From assembly GCF_009831625.1 (NCBI RefSeq), contig NZ_WUUS01000004.1, positions 77,743-141,742 on the forward strand: a stretch of DNA of 64,000 nucleotides, given 5' to 3'. The DNA is from Halobaculum saliterrae. GTDB lineage: Archaea > Halobacteriota > Halobacteria > Halobacteriales > Haloferacaceae. The notes under the pieces are model-generated. The model saw only the letters and a list, made by a program, of their open reading frames with translations, made no database searches and was not told the origin of the DNA. This document shows positions 55,445-63,492 of the stretch, one piece after another; within the stretch, counting starts at the first letter, position 1, and each line of letters starts with the position of its first letter. A program made the position numbers and the translations under genes.

Positions 55445-56038
55445 ATGAACCTGAAGGCGCTCGCGGCCGTCGGCGCCGTCGTCCTCGTCGTCGCTGCCGG
55501 CGGTGCCGCGGCGTTCATCGCGGGGATCGGTCCGCTCGGCGACATCGGCGGCGGCTCGTCCGACACCGTGACCGAGACGCCGGCGTCGACCGGGACGGTG
55601 TACGGCGATACCGGCGGCTCATCCGGCGGTGACACCGATGGGAGCGCCGGCGAGAGCACCACCTCGGACGGTTCGAACACTGCCGAGTCGGTGCCGCCGT
55701 ACACGTTCGCGGTCGAGTCGATCGAGGAGTGTGGACAGACCTGCCGGGACGTGACCGTCCGACTCGACAACAACCGCGACGAGACGGCGACGGGGATCAA
55801 CGTCTACACGCGAATATTCGCCGGCAACTCCACCGACTCCGGCGACAAGGTGTGGGAGGGCACCCGCGACGTGGGGTCCCTCGAGGCGGGCGCCTCGACC
55901 ACGGAGACGAGCCGGGTGGAACTCTCGTTCTCGGAGGGATATCAGATCCAGCAGGCCGACGGCTGGATCACGATCCTCACGACCGTCGAGTCCGACGACG
56001 TGACGATCACGTTCAAGGAGCGCCGTCAGGTCCTGTGA
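55445..56038 (+). CDS. Anchored extracellular protein with Ser/Thr linker
   Basis: A 197-residue protein with an uncleaved or cleavable N-terminal hydrophobic helix (about 5-28), a Ser/Thr/Gly-rich linker (about 37-85), and a domain of about 110 residues that looks like a beta-sandwich (FxxG-type domain). A Cys pair (ECGQTC, about residues 98-103) may form a disulfide. Similar haloarchaeal proteins are anchored by the N-terminus. ccttttatcg at 55381 is a TATA-like box. No specific function can be given. Confidence 0.65.
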   Translation: MNLKALAAVGAVVLVVAAGGAAAFIAGIGPLGDIGGGSSDTVTETPASTGTVYGDTGGSSGGDTDGSAGESTTSDGSNTAESVPPYTFAVESIEECGQTCRDVTVRLDNNRDETATGINVYTRIFAGNSTDSGDKVWEGTRDVGSLEAGASTTETSRVELSFSEGYQIQQADGWITILTTVESDDVTITFKERRQVL

Positions 56039-56097
56039 CCGCCGGCCCGCGGGCGATTCGAAACGCTTTTTCATACCGCCGGGGTTCGTTGAGACGC

Positions 56098-56171
56098 GCC
56101 GCCTTAGCTCAGATTGGGAGAGCACTCGACTGAAGATCGAGCTGTCCCCCGTTCAAATCGGGGAGGCGGCA
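56098..56171 (+). tRNA. tRNA-Phe (anticodon GAA)
   Basis: The 74-base gene has the acceptor stem GCCGCCT/AGGCGGC, anticodon stem CTCGA/TCGAG with loop CTGAAGA (anticodon GAA), and T loop GTTCAAATC. CCA is not encoded and no intron is present. A T-rich sequence upstream (gctttttcatacc) is a likely TATA element. Its 3' end is repeated twice downstream. Confidence 0.96.
56151..56171 (+). repeat. tRNA-Phe 3'-end sequence, copy 1 (in the tRNA)
   Basis: The last 21 bases of tRNA-Phe (gttcaaatcg to gcggca) are the source of two downstream copies. tRNA 3' ends are usual integration sites for archaeal elements. Confidence 0.9.
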
Positions 56172-56299
56172 TCTCCTCCGGCCGACAACGCGAACGAGCG
56201 GGGCGAGTGAGCCGTCGGCCGGTGGTCGTGCGTTCCCGACACGATTTGAACAGACGAGTCACAGCCCGGGAGCGCAGCGGAGCGAGCACCCCGGAACGC

Positions 56300-56334
56300 C
56301 TCGGCGAGTTCAAATCGGGGAGGCGGCATGTTCT
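56300..56334 (+). repeat. tRNA-Phe 3'-end copy 2 with flanks
   Basis: A 35-base segment identical to that at 56428-56462. Bases 56308-56328 repeat the last 21 bases of tRNA-Phe. The 5' half of the T stem is not kept, so it cannot fold into a tRNA. It may be an old attachment site. Confidence 0.9.
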
Positions 56335-56427
56335 GAACCCGTGAGCGACAGCGAACGGGTGAGGAGACGACGCCGGACCGATCTGAGCAGACGAGTCGCA
56401 GCGGCCGAGCGAAGCGAGGCCGACCGT

Positions 56428-56462
56428 CTCGGCGAGTTCAAATCGGGGAGGCGGCATGTTCT
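56428..56462 (+). repeat. tRNA-Phe 3'-end copy 3 with flanks
   Basis: The second full 35-base copy, with the tRNA-derived 21 bases at 56436-56456. It is 128 bases after copy 2. Flanks ctcggcga and tgttct are shared with copy 2 but not with the tRNA. Confidence 0.9.
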
Positions 56463-56571
56463 CGATTCCACCGTGGCGAGCGAGGCGAACACCGGTGGAT
56501 CGTTCGTCACCGGAGCCGGCCACTGGACTCTGGGGGCAACGTCCTTGACCCCTCGTTGCGAAGGCCGAGCG

Positions 56572-56994
56572 ATGGCAGACATGACGCCGTCCGACTCGTC
56601 TCGAAGGCGCCCCCTCCTGTACGCCATGAGCGCGGTGTACGTCGTCGCCGGCGTGCTGCACCTCGTCAAACCCGGACCGTTCGAACAGATCGTCCCCGAG
56701 GAACTGCCCGCACCGCGCGCGCTCGTGTACCTCTCCGGACTCGCCGAGGTCGCCCTCGGGGTCGGCGTGCTGGTTCCCCGGACGCGACGACGCTCCGCGA
56801 AGGGCCTGATCCTGCTGCTGATCGCGGTGTTTCCCGCGAACGTCAACATGGCGACTCGCGGGGTCGGGCTGGAGGCGGTCCCCGACCGGTTGCGACCCGC
56901 CGCGACCGCGGCGGCGTGGGTCAGGCTCCCGCTGCAGGCGGTACTGATCGCGTGGGCGTGGGTGTACGCCCGCGCTGACGACGACTCCAGTTGA
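56572..56994 (+). CDS. DoxX-family membrane protein
   Basis: A 140-residue protein with four hydrophobic helices (about 11-28, 43-62, 75-92 and 112-130) and the DoxX/DUF-like pattern: AMSAVYVVAGVLHLVKPGPF at the start, followed by LSGLAEVALGVGVLVP and FPANVNMATRG. DoxX proteins accompany quinone or thiosulfate oxidoreductases in some organisms, while others are of unknown role. The gene stands alone after the tRNA repeats, in the same direction as its neighbours. Confidence 0.75.
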   Translation: MADMTPSDSSRRRPLLYAMSAVYVVAGVLHLVKPGPFEQIVPEELPAPRALVYLSGLAEVALGVGVLVPRTRRRSAKGLILLLIAVFPANVNMATRGVGLEAVPDRLRPAATAAAWVRLPLQAVLIAWAWVYARADDDSS

Positions 56995-57129
56995 CATCGC
57001 CGTCGCCGTTCGATACCCACGTCGCCGGTCGATACCCACGTCACACGTCGCCGCCCCCTTGGACGACCAGTGGCGGCGGCGCAACGTCGCCGCGGCGTTT
57101 ATCACGCGGGTCGCCGAAGCGGCCAGTCG

Positions 57130-57444
57130 ATGACGAAGCTCGCGATCACCCTCCGGCGCCGGGAGGGAACGTCGTTCGAGGAGTTCCGGGAGTACTACCG
57201 CGAGGAGCACGCGCCGCTGGCGGCCGACCTTCCGGGGTTGGAGCGGTACGCCGTCTCGTTCCCGTCCGACCCGGAGTCGGCGTCGTACGACGCCCTCGCG
57301 GAGCTGTACTTCCCGGACGGCGAGACCATGGCGGCGGCGTTCGACTCCGACCTCGGCCGGGAGGTCACCACCGACGCCGAGACGTTCGCCGACATGGACG
57401 CCGCCGAGCGCGTCGTCCTCGAGGAGGACGTCGTCGTCGACTGA
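57130..57444 (+). CDS. EthD family protein
   Basis: A 104-residue dimeric alpha-beta barrel domain protein of the EthD type. Family pattern: KLAITLRRREGTSFEEFREYYREEHAPLAADLPGLERY, with the HAP-type segment (EEHAPLA), and a C-terminal strand ERVVLEEDVVVD. Members take part in monooxygenase chemistry (EthD with the ethyl-tert-butyl-ether P450) or are of unknown role. gtttatcacg (57097-57106), about 25-30 bases upstream, is a probable TATA box for a leaderless message. Confidence 0.78.
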   Translation: MTKLAITLRRREGTSFEEFREYYREEHAPLAADLPGLERYAVSFPSDPESASYDALAELYFPDGETMAAAFDSDLGREVTTDAETFADMDAAERVVLEEDVVVD

Positions 57445-57553
57445 TCGCGCCGCCGCCGGCCGAGCCGCGTCGATCGACCGGTTCGCACCCCGAACGGCTG
57501 TGAATCCGATCCCGTGAGTGGGTCCCTCTCACGCGCGACGACGACTCGGAAGG

Positions 57554-57559
57554 GTTAAC
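57554..57559 (+). promoter_or_regulatory. TATA-like box of cold-shock gene
   Basis: GTTAAC within agggttaacc, about 25-30 bases before the ATG at 57584, is consistent with a leaderless message. Confidence 0.45.
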
Positions 57560-57583
57560 CGTTACCCGCCGCTCGTACCGTGT

Positions 57584-57778
57584 ATGGCAACTGGGAAGGT
57601 CGACTTCTTCAACGACACCGGCGGCTACGGATTCATCGAGACTGAGGACGCGGACGAGGACGTGTTCTTCCACATGGAGGACGTTGGCGGTCCTGACCTC
57701 GAGGAGGGGCAGGAGGTCGAGTTCGACATCGAGGAGGCCGAGAAGGGCCCCCGCGCGAAGAACCTGCAGCGCCTGTAA
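57584..57778 (+). CDS. cspA: Cold-shock domain protein
   Basis: A 64-residue single cold-shock domain. RNP1 reads GGYGFI and RNP2 reads DVFFHM, on the OB-fold strands that hold nucleic acid. GKVDFFNDTGGYGFIE is the classical Csp start. It likely binds single-stranded RNA or DNA as a chaperone. The protein is more acidic than bacterial CspA, as expected in a halophile. A possible terminator follows. Confidence 0.93.
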   Translation: MATGKVDFFNDTGGYGFIETEDADEDVFFHMEDVGGPDLEEGQEVEFDIEEAEKGPRAKNLQRL

Positions 57779-57791
57779 GGTTCCGACGAAT

Positions 57792-57827
57792 CGGTCGAGA
57801 GACCGTACCGCAGTTTTCACCGTTTTT
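57792..57827 (+). terminator. Hairpin and T-runs after cspA
   Basis: CGGTC-gaga-GACCG (57792-57805) is followed by T4 and T5 runs (cagttttcaccgtttttcat). This fits termination of the csp transcript before nucS. Confidence 0.5.
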
Positions 57828-57987
57828 CATCCGACAGCGAGCGACCGCCGTGCCGTTCGGCCCCGAACGCGACGGGGCCGCGGTCGTTCGTCAGCGACGG
57901 CGGTAGCGACACCGACGGCACCGGCGGCTCCAGCGCGTCGCTTATCTTCGACCGCGCCGAACCCGCCGACGTGAACACGGGACGGCG

Positions 57988-58749
57988 GTGGTCAGGGTGA
58001 CGGCGACGACGCTCCACGAGCCGGCACACCGGGAGGCGCTGTGGGAGCTGGAGTCGGCGTTCGACCGCGGCGACCTGGTCACGCTGTTCGGCACCTGTAC
58101 GGTCGAGTACGACGGCCGCGCCGCCTCCTCGCTGGGGCCCGGCGCGCGGCTGCTCGTTCTGAAGCCGGACGGCTCGGCGCTGGTACACACCGACGAGGGC
58201 CGAACCCCCGTGAACTGGCAGCCGCCGGGGAGCGAACACCGCGCGGCGGTTCGCGACGGACGCCTTCGCGTGCGCAGCGTGCGCGAATCGCCCGACGAGA
58301 CGCTCGACGTGTGGTTCACCGCGGTGGACCAGCTCGCCGCCTACGGCGTCACCGGCGGCCGCGCCGTCGAGGTGATCGGGAGCGAGGCGGACCTGAAGGA
58401 GCGCGTACTCGAGGACCCCACGCTCGTCGAGGAGGGGTTCGAGCCGCTGGCAACCGAGCGCGAGACGGACGCCGGGCCGATCGACGTGTTCGGTCGCGAC
58501 GACGCGGGCCGCCCGGTCGTCGTGGAGTTGAAGCGGCGCCGCGTCGGTCCCGACGCCGCGGGCCAACTCGCCCGGTACGTCGGCGCCGTCGACCGCGAGG
58601 AGCCCGACGGAACGGCGGTCCGCGGGGTCCTGCTCGCGCCGTCGATCACCGACCGGGCGCGGGACCTGCTCGCCGACGAGGGGCTCGAACACGTCGCCGT
58701 GGAACCTCCGACGGGCGCCGACGAGGGCGGATCCGGCGGGGACACGTAG
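57988..58749 (+). CDS. nucS: Mismatch endonuclease NucS/EndoMS
   Basis: A 253-residue endonuclease of the NucS family that cuts both strands at mismatches. The N-terminal dimerisation domain (about 1-120) is followed by a RecB-like nuclease domain, whose catalytic residues are Asp166 (PIDVFGRD), Glu180 and Lys182 (VVVELKRRR). GQLARYVGAVD fits the motif III region. The Gly-rich end shows no evident PCNA-binding box. GTG 57988 is the chosen start; GTG 57997 would be shorter by three residues. MutL also occurs in the window, at 41-43.5 kb. Confidence 0.93.
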   Translation: MVRVTATTLHEPAHREALWELESAFDRGDLVTLFGTCTVEYDGRAASSLGPGARLLVLKPDGSALVHTDEGRTPVNWQPPGSEHRAAVRDGRLRVRSVRESPDETLDVWFTAVDQLAAYGVTGGRAVEVIGSEADLKERVLEDPTLVEEGFEPLATERETDAGPIDVFGRDDAGRPVVVELKRRRVGPDAAGQLARYVGAVDREEPDGTAVRGVLLAPSITDRARDLLADEGLEHVAVEPPTGADEGGSGGDT

Positions 58750-58843
58750 TCCACGCCCCCGTCCGAATGCTCGACTCACCCGCCCGTCGATCGGTTCATC
58801 CGCCCGTGCGGGCCGGCCGCACGGCGGGCGGGCGAAACGTAGG

Positions 58844-58850
58844 GTTTAAC
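58844..58850 (+). promoter_or_regulatory. TATA-like box of rpl10e
   Basis: GTTTAAC in agggtttaac stands 33-39 bases before the ATG, following a purine-rich gcgaaacg that may be the BRE. Confidence 0.45.
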
Positions 58851-58882
58851 CACGCCACCGCCGTCGTCTCGGTCAAGTAACC

Positions 58883-59413
58883 ATGTCCGAAAAGCCGGCC
58901 TCCATGTACCGGAAGATCGACAAGCCGTCGTACACGCGGCGTGACTACGTCACCGGTATTCCGGGTTCGAAGATCGCACAGCACAACATGGGCGACCTGA
59001 CGAGCGACCCCGAGGACTACCCCGTCCACATCTCGCTGGTCACCGAGGAGGACGTCCAGATCCGCCACGGCTCGCTGGAGTCCGCGCGCCTGTCGGCCAA
59101 CCGCCACCTCATCCGTGAACTCGGCGAGGGGAACTACAAGATGGTCCTCCGCAAGTTCCCGCACCAGATCCTGCGCGAGAACAAGCAGGCGACCGGTGCG
59201 GGCGCGGACCGCGTCTCCGACGGGATGCGTCAGGCGTTCGGCAAGCCCGTGGGCACCGCCGCGCGCATGAACGCCGGCGAGACCGTCTTCACCGCGTACG
59301 TCGACGCCGACCAGGCCGACGCCGTGAAGGAGGCGTTCCGCCGCGCGTACAACAAGATGTCCCCGCCGTTCCGCGTCGTCGTGGAGAAGGGCGAGGACCT
59401 GCTCGTTCGGTAA
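58883..59413 (+). CDS. rpl10e: Ribosomal protein L10e / L16 (uL16)
   Basis: A 176-residue archaeal uL16. Conserved blocks are [23 protein letters not shown] at the start, [18 protein letters not shown]-like sequence ([20 protein letters not shown]), [26 protein letters not shown], and [11 protein letters not shown]. These residues lie near the peptidyl transferase and tRNA-accommodation site. It stands as a single-gene transcript. Confidence 0.97.
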   Translation: MSEKPASMYRKIDKPSYTRRDYVTGIPGSKIAQHNMGDLTSDPEDYPVHISLVTEEDVQIRHGSLESARLSANRHLIRELGEGNYKMVLRKFPHQILRENKQATGAGADRVSDGMRQAFGKPVGTAARMNAGETVFTAYVDADQADAVKEAFRRAYNKMSPPFRVVVEKGEDLLVR

Positions 59414-59611
59414 CGTCGGACGGTCGACGCCCGGACCCCCGTTCTCATCGTTCTCGCTTCCGCGAGCGACGGCGTCGGTGCTCCAGACGGCGTCGTTCGC
59501 GACGTCGGCTCCGTCGAAAGACAACCCGGACCCGAGTGAAAACGCCACACAGCGCCAGCGAGAACACGGAACTCCGGCAGGTCTTTGGCCCGCGGGCGAC
59601 CATCCACGCAC

Positions 59612-60778
59612 ATGACGGGAGTACGAGTCGCGGGGGTCGGGCTGACGCCGTTCGGCGAGCACGCCGGGCGGACCGGGCGGGACCTGTTCGCGGAGGCGGC
59701 GCTCGCGGCGCTCGACGACGCCGGCGTCGCCGGCGACGAGGTGGAGCATCTCAACTACGGCAACTTCATGGGCGCGCTCGCCGAGCGGCAGGGGCATCAG
59801 GCCCCCATCATGACCGAGGCGGCGGGCCTGCGCTGTGCGGGCACCCGCTACGAGGAGGCGTGCGCGTCGGCGGGCGTCGCCGTCCGCGAGGCCGTCCGCG
59901 CGGTCCGCTCGGGCGAGAACGACGTCATGCTCGCCGGCGGGATGGAGCGGATGACGAACCTCTCGACGGCGGAGGTGACCGAGTCGCTGGCGGTCGCCGC
60001 CGACGAGCTGTTCGAGGTGCGTGCGGGCGTCACCTTCCCCGGGGCGTACGCGCTGATGGCACGCGCCTACTTCGACGAGTACGGCGGGGACCGCGAGGAC
60101 CTGGCCCACGTCGCGGCGAAGAACCACGCCAACGCCGTGAACAACGAGTACGCGCAGTACCAGCGCGAGATCACCGTCGAACAGGCGCTGGACTCGCCGC
60201 CGGTGGCGTCCCCCCTCCACCTGTTCGACGCGTGCCCGATCACCGACGGCGCGAGCGCGCTCGTGCTCGTCTCCGAGGAGTACGCCGAGGAGCACGACCT
60301 CGACGCGTCGGTCGCGATCACGGGAACGGGACAGGGCGGCGACCGCGCGGCGCTGCAGGACCGCACGGACATGGCCCGCACCCCCGCCGCCGCCGATGCG
60401 GCCGCCGAGGCGTACGGCGACGCCGGCGTCGGGAGCGATCAGGTGGACGTGGCGGAGGTGCACGACTGCTTCACCATCGCGGAGGTGATGGCGCTGGAGG
60501 CGCTGGACCTGTTCGACCCCGGCGAGGGGGTCGGCGCCGCGCGCCGCGGCGACACCACTCGCGACGGCGACCTCCCGGTGAACCTCTCGGGCGGCCTGAA
60601 GGCGAAGGGGCACCCGGTCGGCGCGACCGGCGGCTCGCAGATCGCCGAGATGACGCGCCTGCTGCGCGGCGATCACCCGAACAGCGACGCCGTGCCCGAC
60701 GCGACGGTCGGGCTCACCCACAACGCGGGCGGAACGGTCGCAAGCGCCGTCGTTCACGTGCTGGAGGTGGCCGAATGA
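59612..60778 (+). CDS. Thiolase (acetyl-CoA acyltransferase family)
   Basis: A 388-residue thiolase-fold enzyme. The nucleophile Cys84 lies in EEACASAGVAVR; the active-site His is in LKAKGHPVGATGGSQIAE, and the C-terminal block HNAGGTVASAV replaces the usual CxGGG-type loop. The pattern places it in the archaeal thiolase/SCP2-like group, which needs a DUF35 partner and carries out acetoacetyl-CoA formation or cleavage. The DUF35 gene overlaps by four bases (ATGA). The start at MTGVRVAGVG is preferred to an ATG nine codons earlier. The pair may also make HMG-CoA precursors; degradation is equally possible. Confidence 0.9.
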   Translation: MTGVRVAGVGLTPFGEHAGRTGRDLFAEAALAALDDAGVAGDEVEHLNYGNFMGALAERQGHQAPIMTEAAGLRCAGTRYEEACASAGVAVREAVRAVRSGENDVMLAGGMERMTNLSTAEVTESLAVAADELFEVRAGVTFPGAYALMARAYFDEYGGDREDLAHVAAKNHANAVNNEYAQYQREITVEQALDSPPVASPLHLFDACPITDGASALVLVSEEYAEEHDLDASVAITGTGQGGDRAALQDRTDMARTPAAADAAAEAYGDAGVGSDQVDVAEVHDCFTIAEVMALEALDLFDPGEGVGAARRGDTTRDGDLPVNLSGGLKAKGHPVGATGGSQIAEMTRLLRGDHPNSDAVPDATVGLTHNAGGTVASAVVHVLEVAE

Positions 60779-61170
60779 GCGACGCCGAGCCCGATCCGCC
60801 GGCGAACACCGGGTACGACGAGTGGGCCGACGCGCTGGCTGACGGGGGGTACTTCGTCGAGTGCGCGAACGGGCACGGCAGCCTCCCCCCGCGGCGCGTG
60901 TGCCCCGAGTGCGGGAGCACCGACCTCTCGGAGGAGTCGCTTCCCGAGACCGGGGAGGTCGCGACGTTCTCGGAGGTCCACGTCGCGCCCTCCGGCTTCG
61001 GCGAGGAGCCGCCGTACGTCACGGCGGTCGTCGGGTTCGGGTCCGTCCGGCTCACCGGCATCGTCCGGGACCTGTCGGCCGAGGAGATCGAGATCGGAAC
61101 CCCCGTGCGCCCCGACGTGGAGCGCAACGACGCCACCGGGAACCGGCTGGTCGTGTTCCGGCCGGCCTGA
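60775..61170 (+). CDS. DUF35 Zn-ribbon/OB-fold thiolase partner
   Basis: A 131-residue protein with an N-terminal zinc ribbon: Cys30, His34 (ECANGHG), Cys43 and Cys46 (CPECGS). The first half-site is C-x3-H where many relatives have C-x2-C. The C-terminal OB fold is rich in beta strands. In archaea such proteins bridge thiolase and HMG-CoA synthase so that acyl groups can be channelled. The coupling to the thiolase by ATGA supports a complex. Confidence 0.9.
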   Translation: MSDAEPDPPANTGYDEWADALADGGYFVECANGHGSLPPRRVCPECGSTDLSEESLPETGEVATFSEVHVAPSGFGEEPPYVTAVVGFGSVRLTGIVRDLSAEEIEIGTPVRPDVERNDATGNRLVVFRPA

Positions 61171-61216
61171 GGGATCGGTCGACGTGGAAGTGACGCCGCC
61201 CCCGGTCGGTTCTCTC

Positions 61217-62188
61217 CTACTCCCGTTCGTCCTGCTCGACGGTCACCGTCCCGTCGGGTCGCTCGCCGACGACGACGTCGACGAACTGATCGCCGAACTC
61301 GACGTGCGGGAGCAGCATCGCGTCGTCGAACACGACCAGCTCGCAGCCGGCGGCGTCGGCTAACTCGCGCCCCTCCGACAGCGGCGGGAGGTCGGCCTCG
61401 CGCCCCCACACGATCGTCGCCGGGGCGTCGAGGGCCGCGAGCGCGCCCGCGAGGTCCACGTCGCTGTTCAGGAAGCCGGAGACGAACGACGCCGGCGCGA
61501 AGCGCGCGCCCTTCTGGTGGGTCGTGCGCCACTCGTACGCCTGCCACTCCTCGCCGGCCTTCTCGGGGTCCCAGTAGCCGTGGTCGGCGTTGAAGTAGGC
61601 GATGGAGGGCTTCGAGGCGAGCAGGCCGAAGACCGCGTCGCCGACGATCGGCGCCCGGAGCAGCTCCCGGACGGCGGTCTTGGGCGGCTCGGGGCCGGCG
61701 ATCGCGGTCGGGCACACGAGGGTGAGATCGGCGAGATCGAGGTCCTCGGCGACGCCGACGACGTACGCCGCCGTCAGCGACGACGCGACGACGCGCGGCT
61801 CGTCGTACTCGGCGAGGAAGTCGCGTACGAAGTCCTCGTACAGCGCCGCCGAGTAGCGCAGCGGCGGCCGGTCCGAGCGACCGAATCCGGGGAGGTCGGG
61901 CGCGACGACGCGGTACTCCGCCGCGAGGGCGTCGAACACCTCGCGCCACTCGCCGGCGGATCCGGCGGCGTTGATCCCGTGGAGGAGGACGAGCGTCTCG
62001 TCGTCCTCGTCGCCGGCCTCCGTACAGGAGATGTCCATCCCGCGCCAGCGATAGCTCCGTTGTCGTCCGTCGAGCGGCGGCTCGAGTTCGCCCGCCCTCG
62101 CGCGCAGTGCCCGCGTCGCGGCGACGCTGGCGCCCGCGCCGAGCGCGACGTACTTCGCGGTCGAGGCGAGCTTCGATCGGAGAGTCAT
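61217..62188 (-). CDS. Alpha/beta-fold hydrolase
   Basis: A 323-residue hydrolase with a possible N-terminal hydrophobic helix (about 10-25). The oxyanion-side motif VLLHGINAAGSAGEW and VVAPDLPGFGRSDRP are clear. The nucleophile elbow reads VVASSLTAAYV, so both flanking Gly positions of GxSxG are replaced (A and T); Ser is still present, and the late His (in LPHVEFGDQ) can complete a triad. Substrate unknown; candidates are esters, thioesters or lactones given the neighbouring acyl-CoA genes. Its end converges on the DUF35 gene. Confidence 0.82.
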   Translation of the reverse strand: MTLRSKLASTAKYVALGAGASVAATRALRARAGELEPPLDGRQRSYRWRGMDISCTEAGDEDDETLVLLHGINAAGSAGEWREVFDALAAEYRVVAPDLPGFGRSDRPPLRYSAALYEDFVRDFLAEYDEPRVVASSLTAAYVVGVAEDLDLADLTLVCPTAIAGPEPPKTAVRELLRAPIVGDAVFGLLASKPSIAYFNADHGYWDPEKAGEEWQAYEWRTTHQKGARFAPASFVSGFLNSDVDLAGALAALDAPATIVWGREADLPPLSEGRELADAAGCELVVFDDAMLLPHVEFGDQFVDVVVGERPDGTVTVEQDERE

Positions 62189-62295
62189 ATCGTCTCATAC
62201 GGGCGCCGTCGACTTAGTTCGCGTGGCACCAGCGTGACACGCCGGCGCGGGCGGACCGCCCGAACGGTCGGTGCCGTCGGGGATCCGGCGCCCGC

Positions 62296-63366
62296 CTACA
62301 GCGGCTCCTCGCCGTCGACGATCCGCAGGCACCGCTCGGCGAGCGCCGGCACCCGCGTCTCCATCGTCGGGTACAGCGGGTCGTCGCTGTTACCCTCCAG
62401 GTACCGCCGGTAGAACATCTCCCCCAGCGCGGCGAGCTTGTACACCGCGAGCGTGCGGTAGAAGCGGTCGTGCTCGTAGTCGATCCCCGTCGCGTCCTCG
62501 TAGCGCGCGACGAGATCGCGCCGGCTCGGGTAGCCCTCGCGCTCCATGAACGTCGAGGTCAGCTCCGGCGTCGCCGGCGCCGGGTCTCCCGGGTCGCGCC
62601 AGAACGAGAGCATCCAGCCCAGGTCCGTGAGCGGGTCGCCCAGCGCCGACAGCTCCCAGTCGAGGACGGCGACCAGTTCCGGCGGGGTCCCCGGCGCGAA
62701 CATGACGTTGTCGAGCTTGTAGTCCCCGTGAACGAGCGCGTGCTCGTGGTCGGCCGGGCAGTTGTCCCGCAGCCAGTCCGTCACCTCAGCGATCTCGGGC
62801 ACCTCGCGGTCCTCGGCGGTCACCTCGAACGCCCACCGGAACTGCGTCGCCCACCGGTCCACCTGTCGCTCGGTGAAGCCCGCGGGACGGCCGAAGTCGC
62901 CGAGGCCGACCGCCCCGGGGTCGACCGCGTGGACCGCCGCGAGGGTGTCGACGAGTTCCTCACCGACGCGGCGGCGGTGCTCGGGCACGGCGAAGCGCTC
63001 GGGCTCGTCGTCGCGGAGCACGTCGCCCGCGGTCCGGCCCATCACGTAGAAGTCCGAGCCGAGCACGTCGCGGTCGTCGCACGCGAGCACCGTCTCGGGC
63101 AGCGGCACGGAGGTGTCCTGCAACGCGTCCATCACGCGGTACTCCCGGAGCACGTCGTGGGCCGTCTCGGCGGTCTCGCCGGGCGGCGGCCGCCGGATCA
63201 CGAGCTCTCGGTCGCCGTAGGTGACGAACAGGGTCTCGTTGGAGTGACCCTCCGGATGGCGGCGCACGTCGAACTCGTCGACCGGCCCCAACTCGGCGGA
63301 CAGTCGCTCGCGCAGCGCTGGCGGGTCGACGAGGCGGCGGAAGTACGCCTCGGAGTCGTCCGACAT
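62296..63366 (-). CDS. ACAD10/11-type phosphotransferase (APH-like kinase)
   Basis: A 356-residue kinase-like protein of the aminoglycoside phosphotransferase fold. The catalytic loop is HGDYKLDN (213-220, base Asp215) and the metal site DWE at 236-238 (LDWELSALGDPL). Segments such as REYRVMDALQDTSVPLPET, GLGDFGRPAGF and VHGDYKLDNVMF resemble the N-terminal kinase half of ACAD10/ACAD11, where it phosphorylates 4-hydroxyacyl-CoA. The divergent acyl-CoA dehydrogenase gene starts 126 bases away, giving the two halves as separate genes. The antibiotic-kinase reading is less likely. Confidence 0.87.
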   Translation of the reverse strand: MSDDSEAYFRRLVDPPALRERLSAELGPVDEFDVRRHPEGHSNETLFVTYGDRELVIRRPPPGETAETAHDVLREYRVMDALQDTSVPLPETVLACDDRDVLGSDFYVMGRTAGDVLRDDEPERFAVPEHRRRVGEELVDTLAAVHAVDPGAVGLGDFGRPAGFTERQVDRWATQFRWAFEVTAEDREVPEIAEVTDWLRDNCPADHEHALVHGDYKLDNVMFAPGTPPELVAVLDWELSALGDPLTDLGWMLSFWRDPGDPAPATPELTSTFMEREGYPSRRDLVARYEDATGIDYEHDRFYRTLAVYKLAALGEMFYRRYLEGNSDDPLYPTMETRVPALAERCLRIVDGEEPL

Positions 63367-63492
63367 GCGGGTCAGTTGCACACCCCGAACGAAAAGCGCC
63401 GGGGGTCGTGAGCACCGCGGCAGCGTCCCCGCCGTGCGGTTTGAGCGACCGTTCGGGGGTACTGTTTTGCCCCGGCGGCCGGACTCGATGGT

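Larger units (their letters stand above)
56172..56571. other. Gene-free tract with tRNA-derived repeats
   Basis: The 400 bases after tRNA-Phe hold two repeat units of about 157 and 128 bases, each ending in a copy of the tRNA-Phe 3' end. Also present is an inverted T-loop copy (cgatttgaac, 56242-56251; degenerate cgatctgagc, 56379-56388), each followed by a shared cagacgagtc segment. No credible coding frame appears before the DoxX gene. Confidence 0.75.

Noticed and set aside
56308-56456. Additional tRNA-Phe genes
   Set aside because: Only the 3' 21 bases are kept; the 5' half of the T stem, the anticodon arm and the D arm are absent.
62296-63366. Aminoglycoside resistance kinase
   Set aside because: The best sequence resemblance is to the ACAD10/11 kinase half, and the adjacent gene is an acyl-CoA dehydrogenase.
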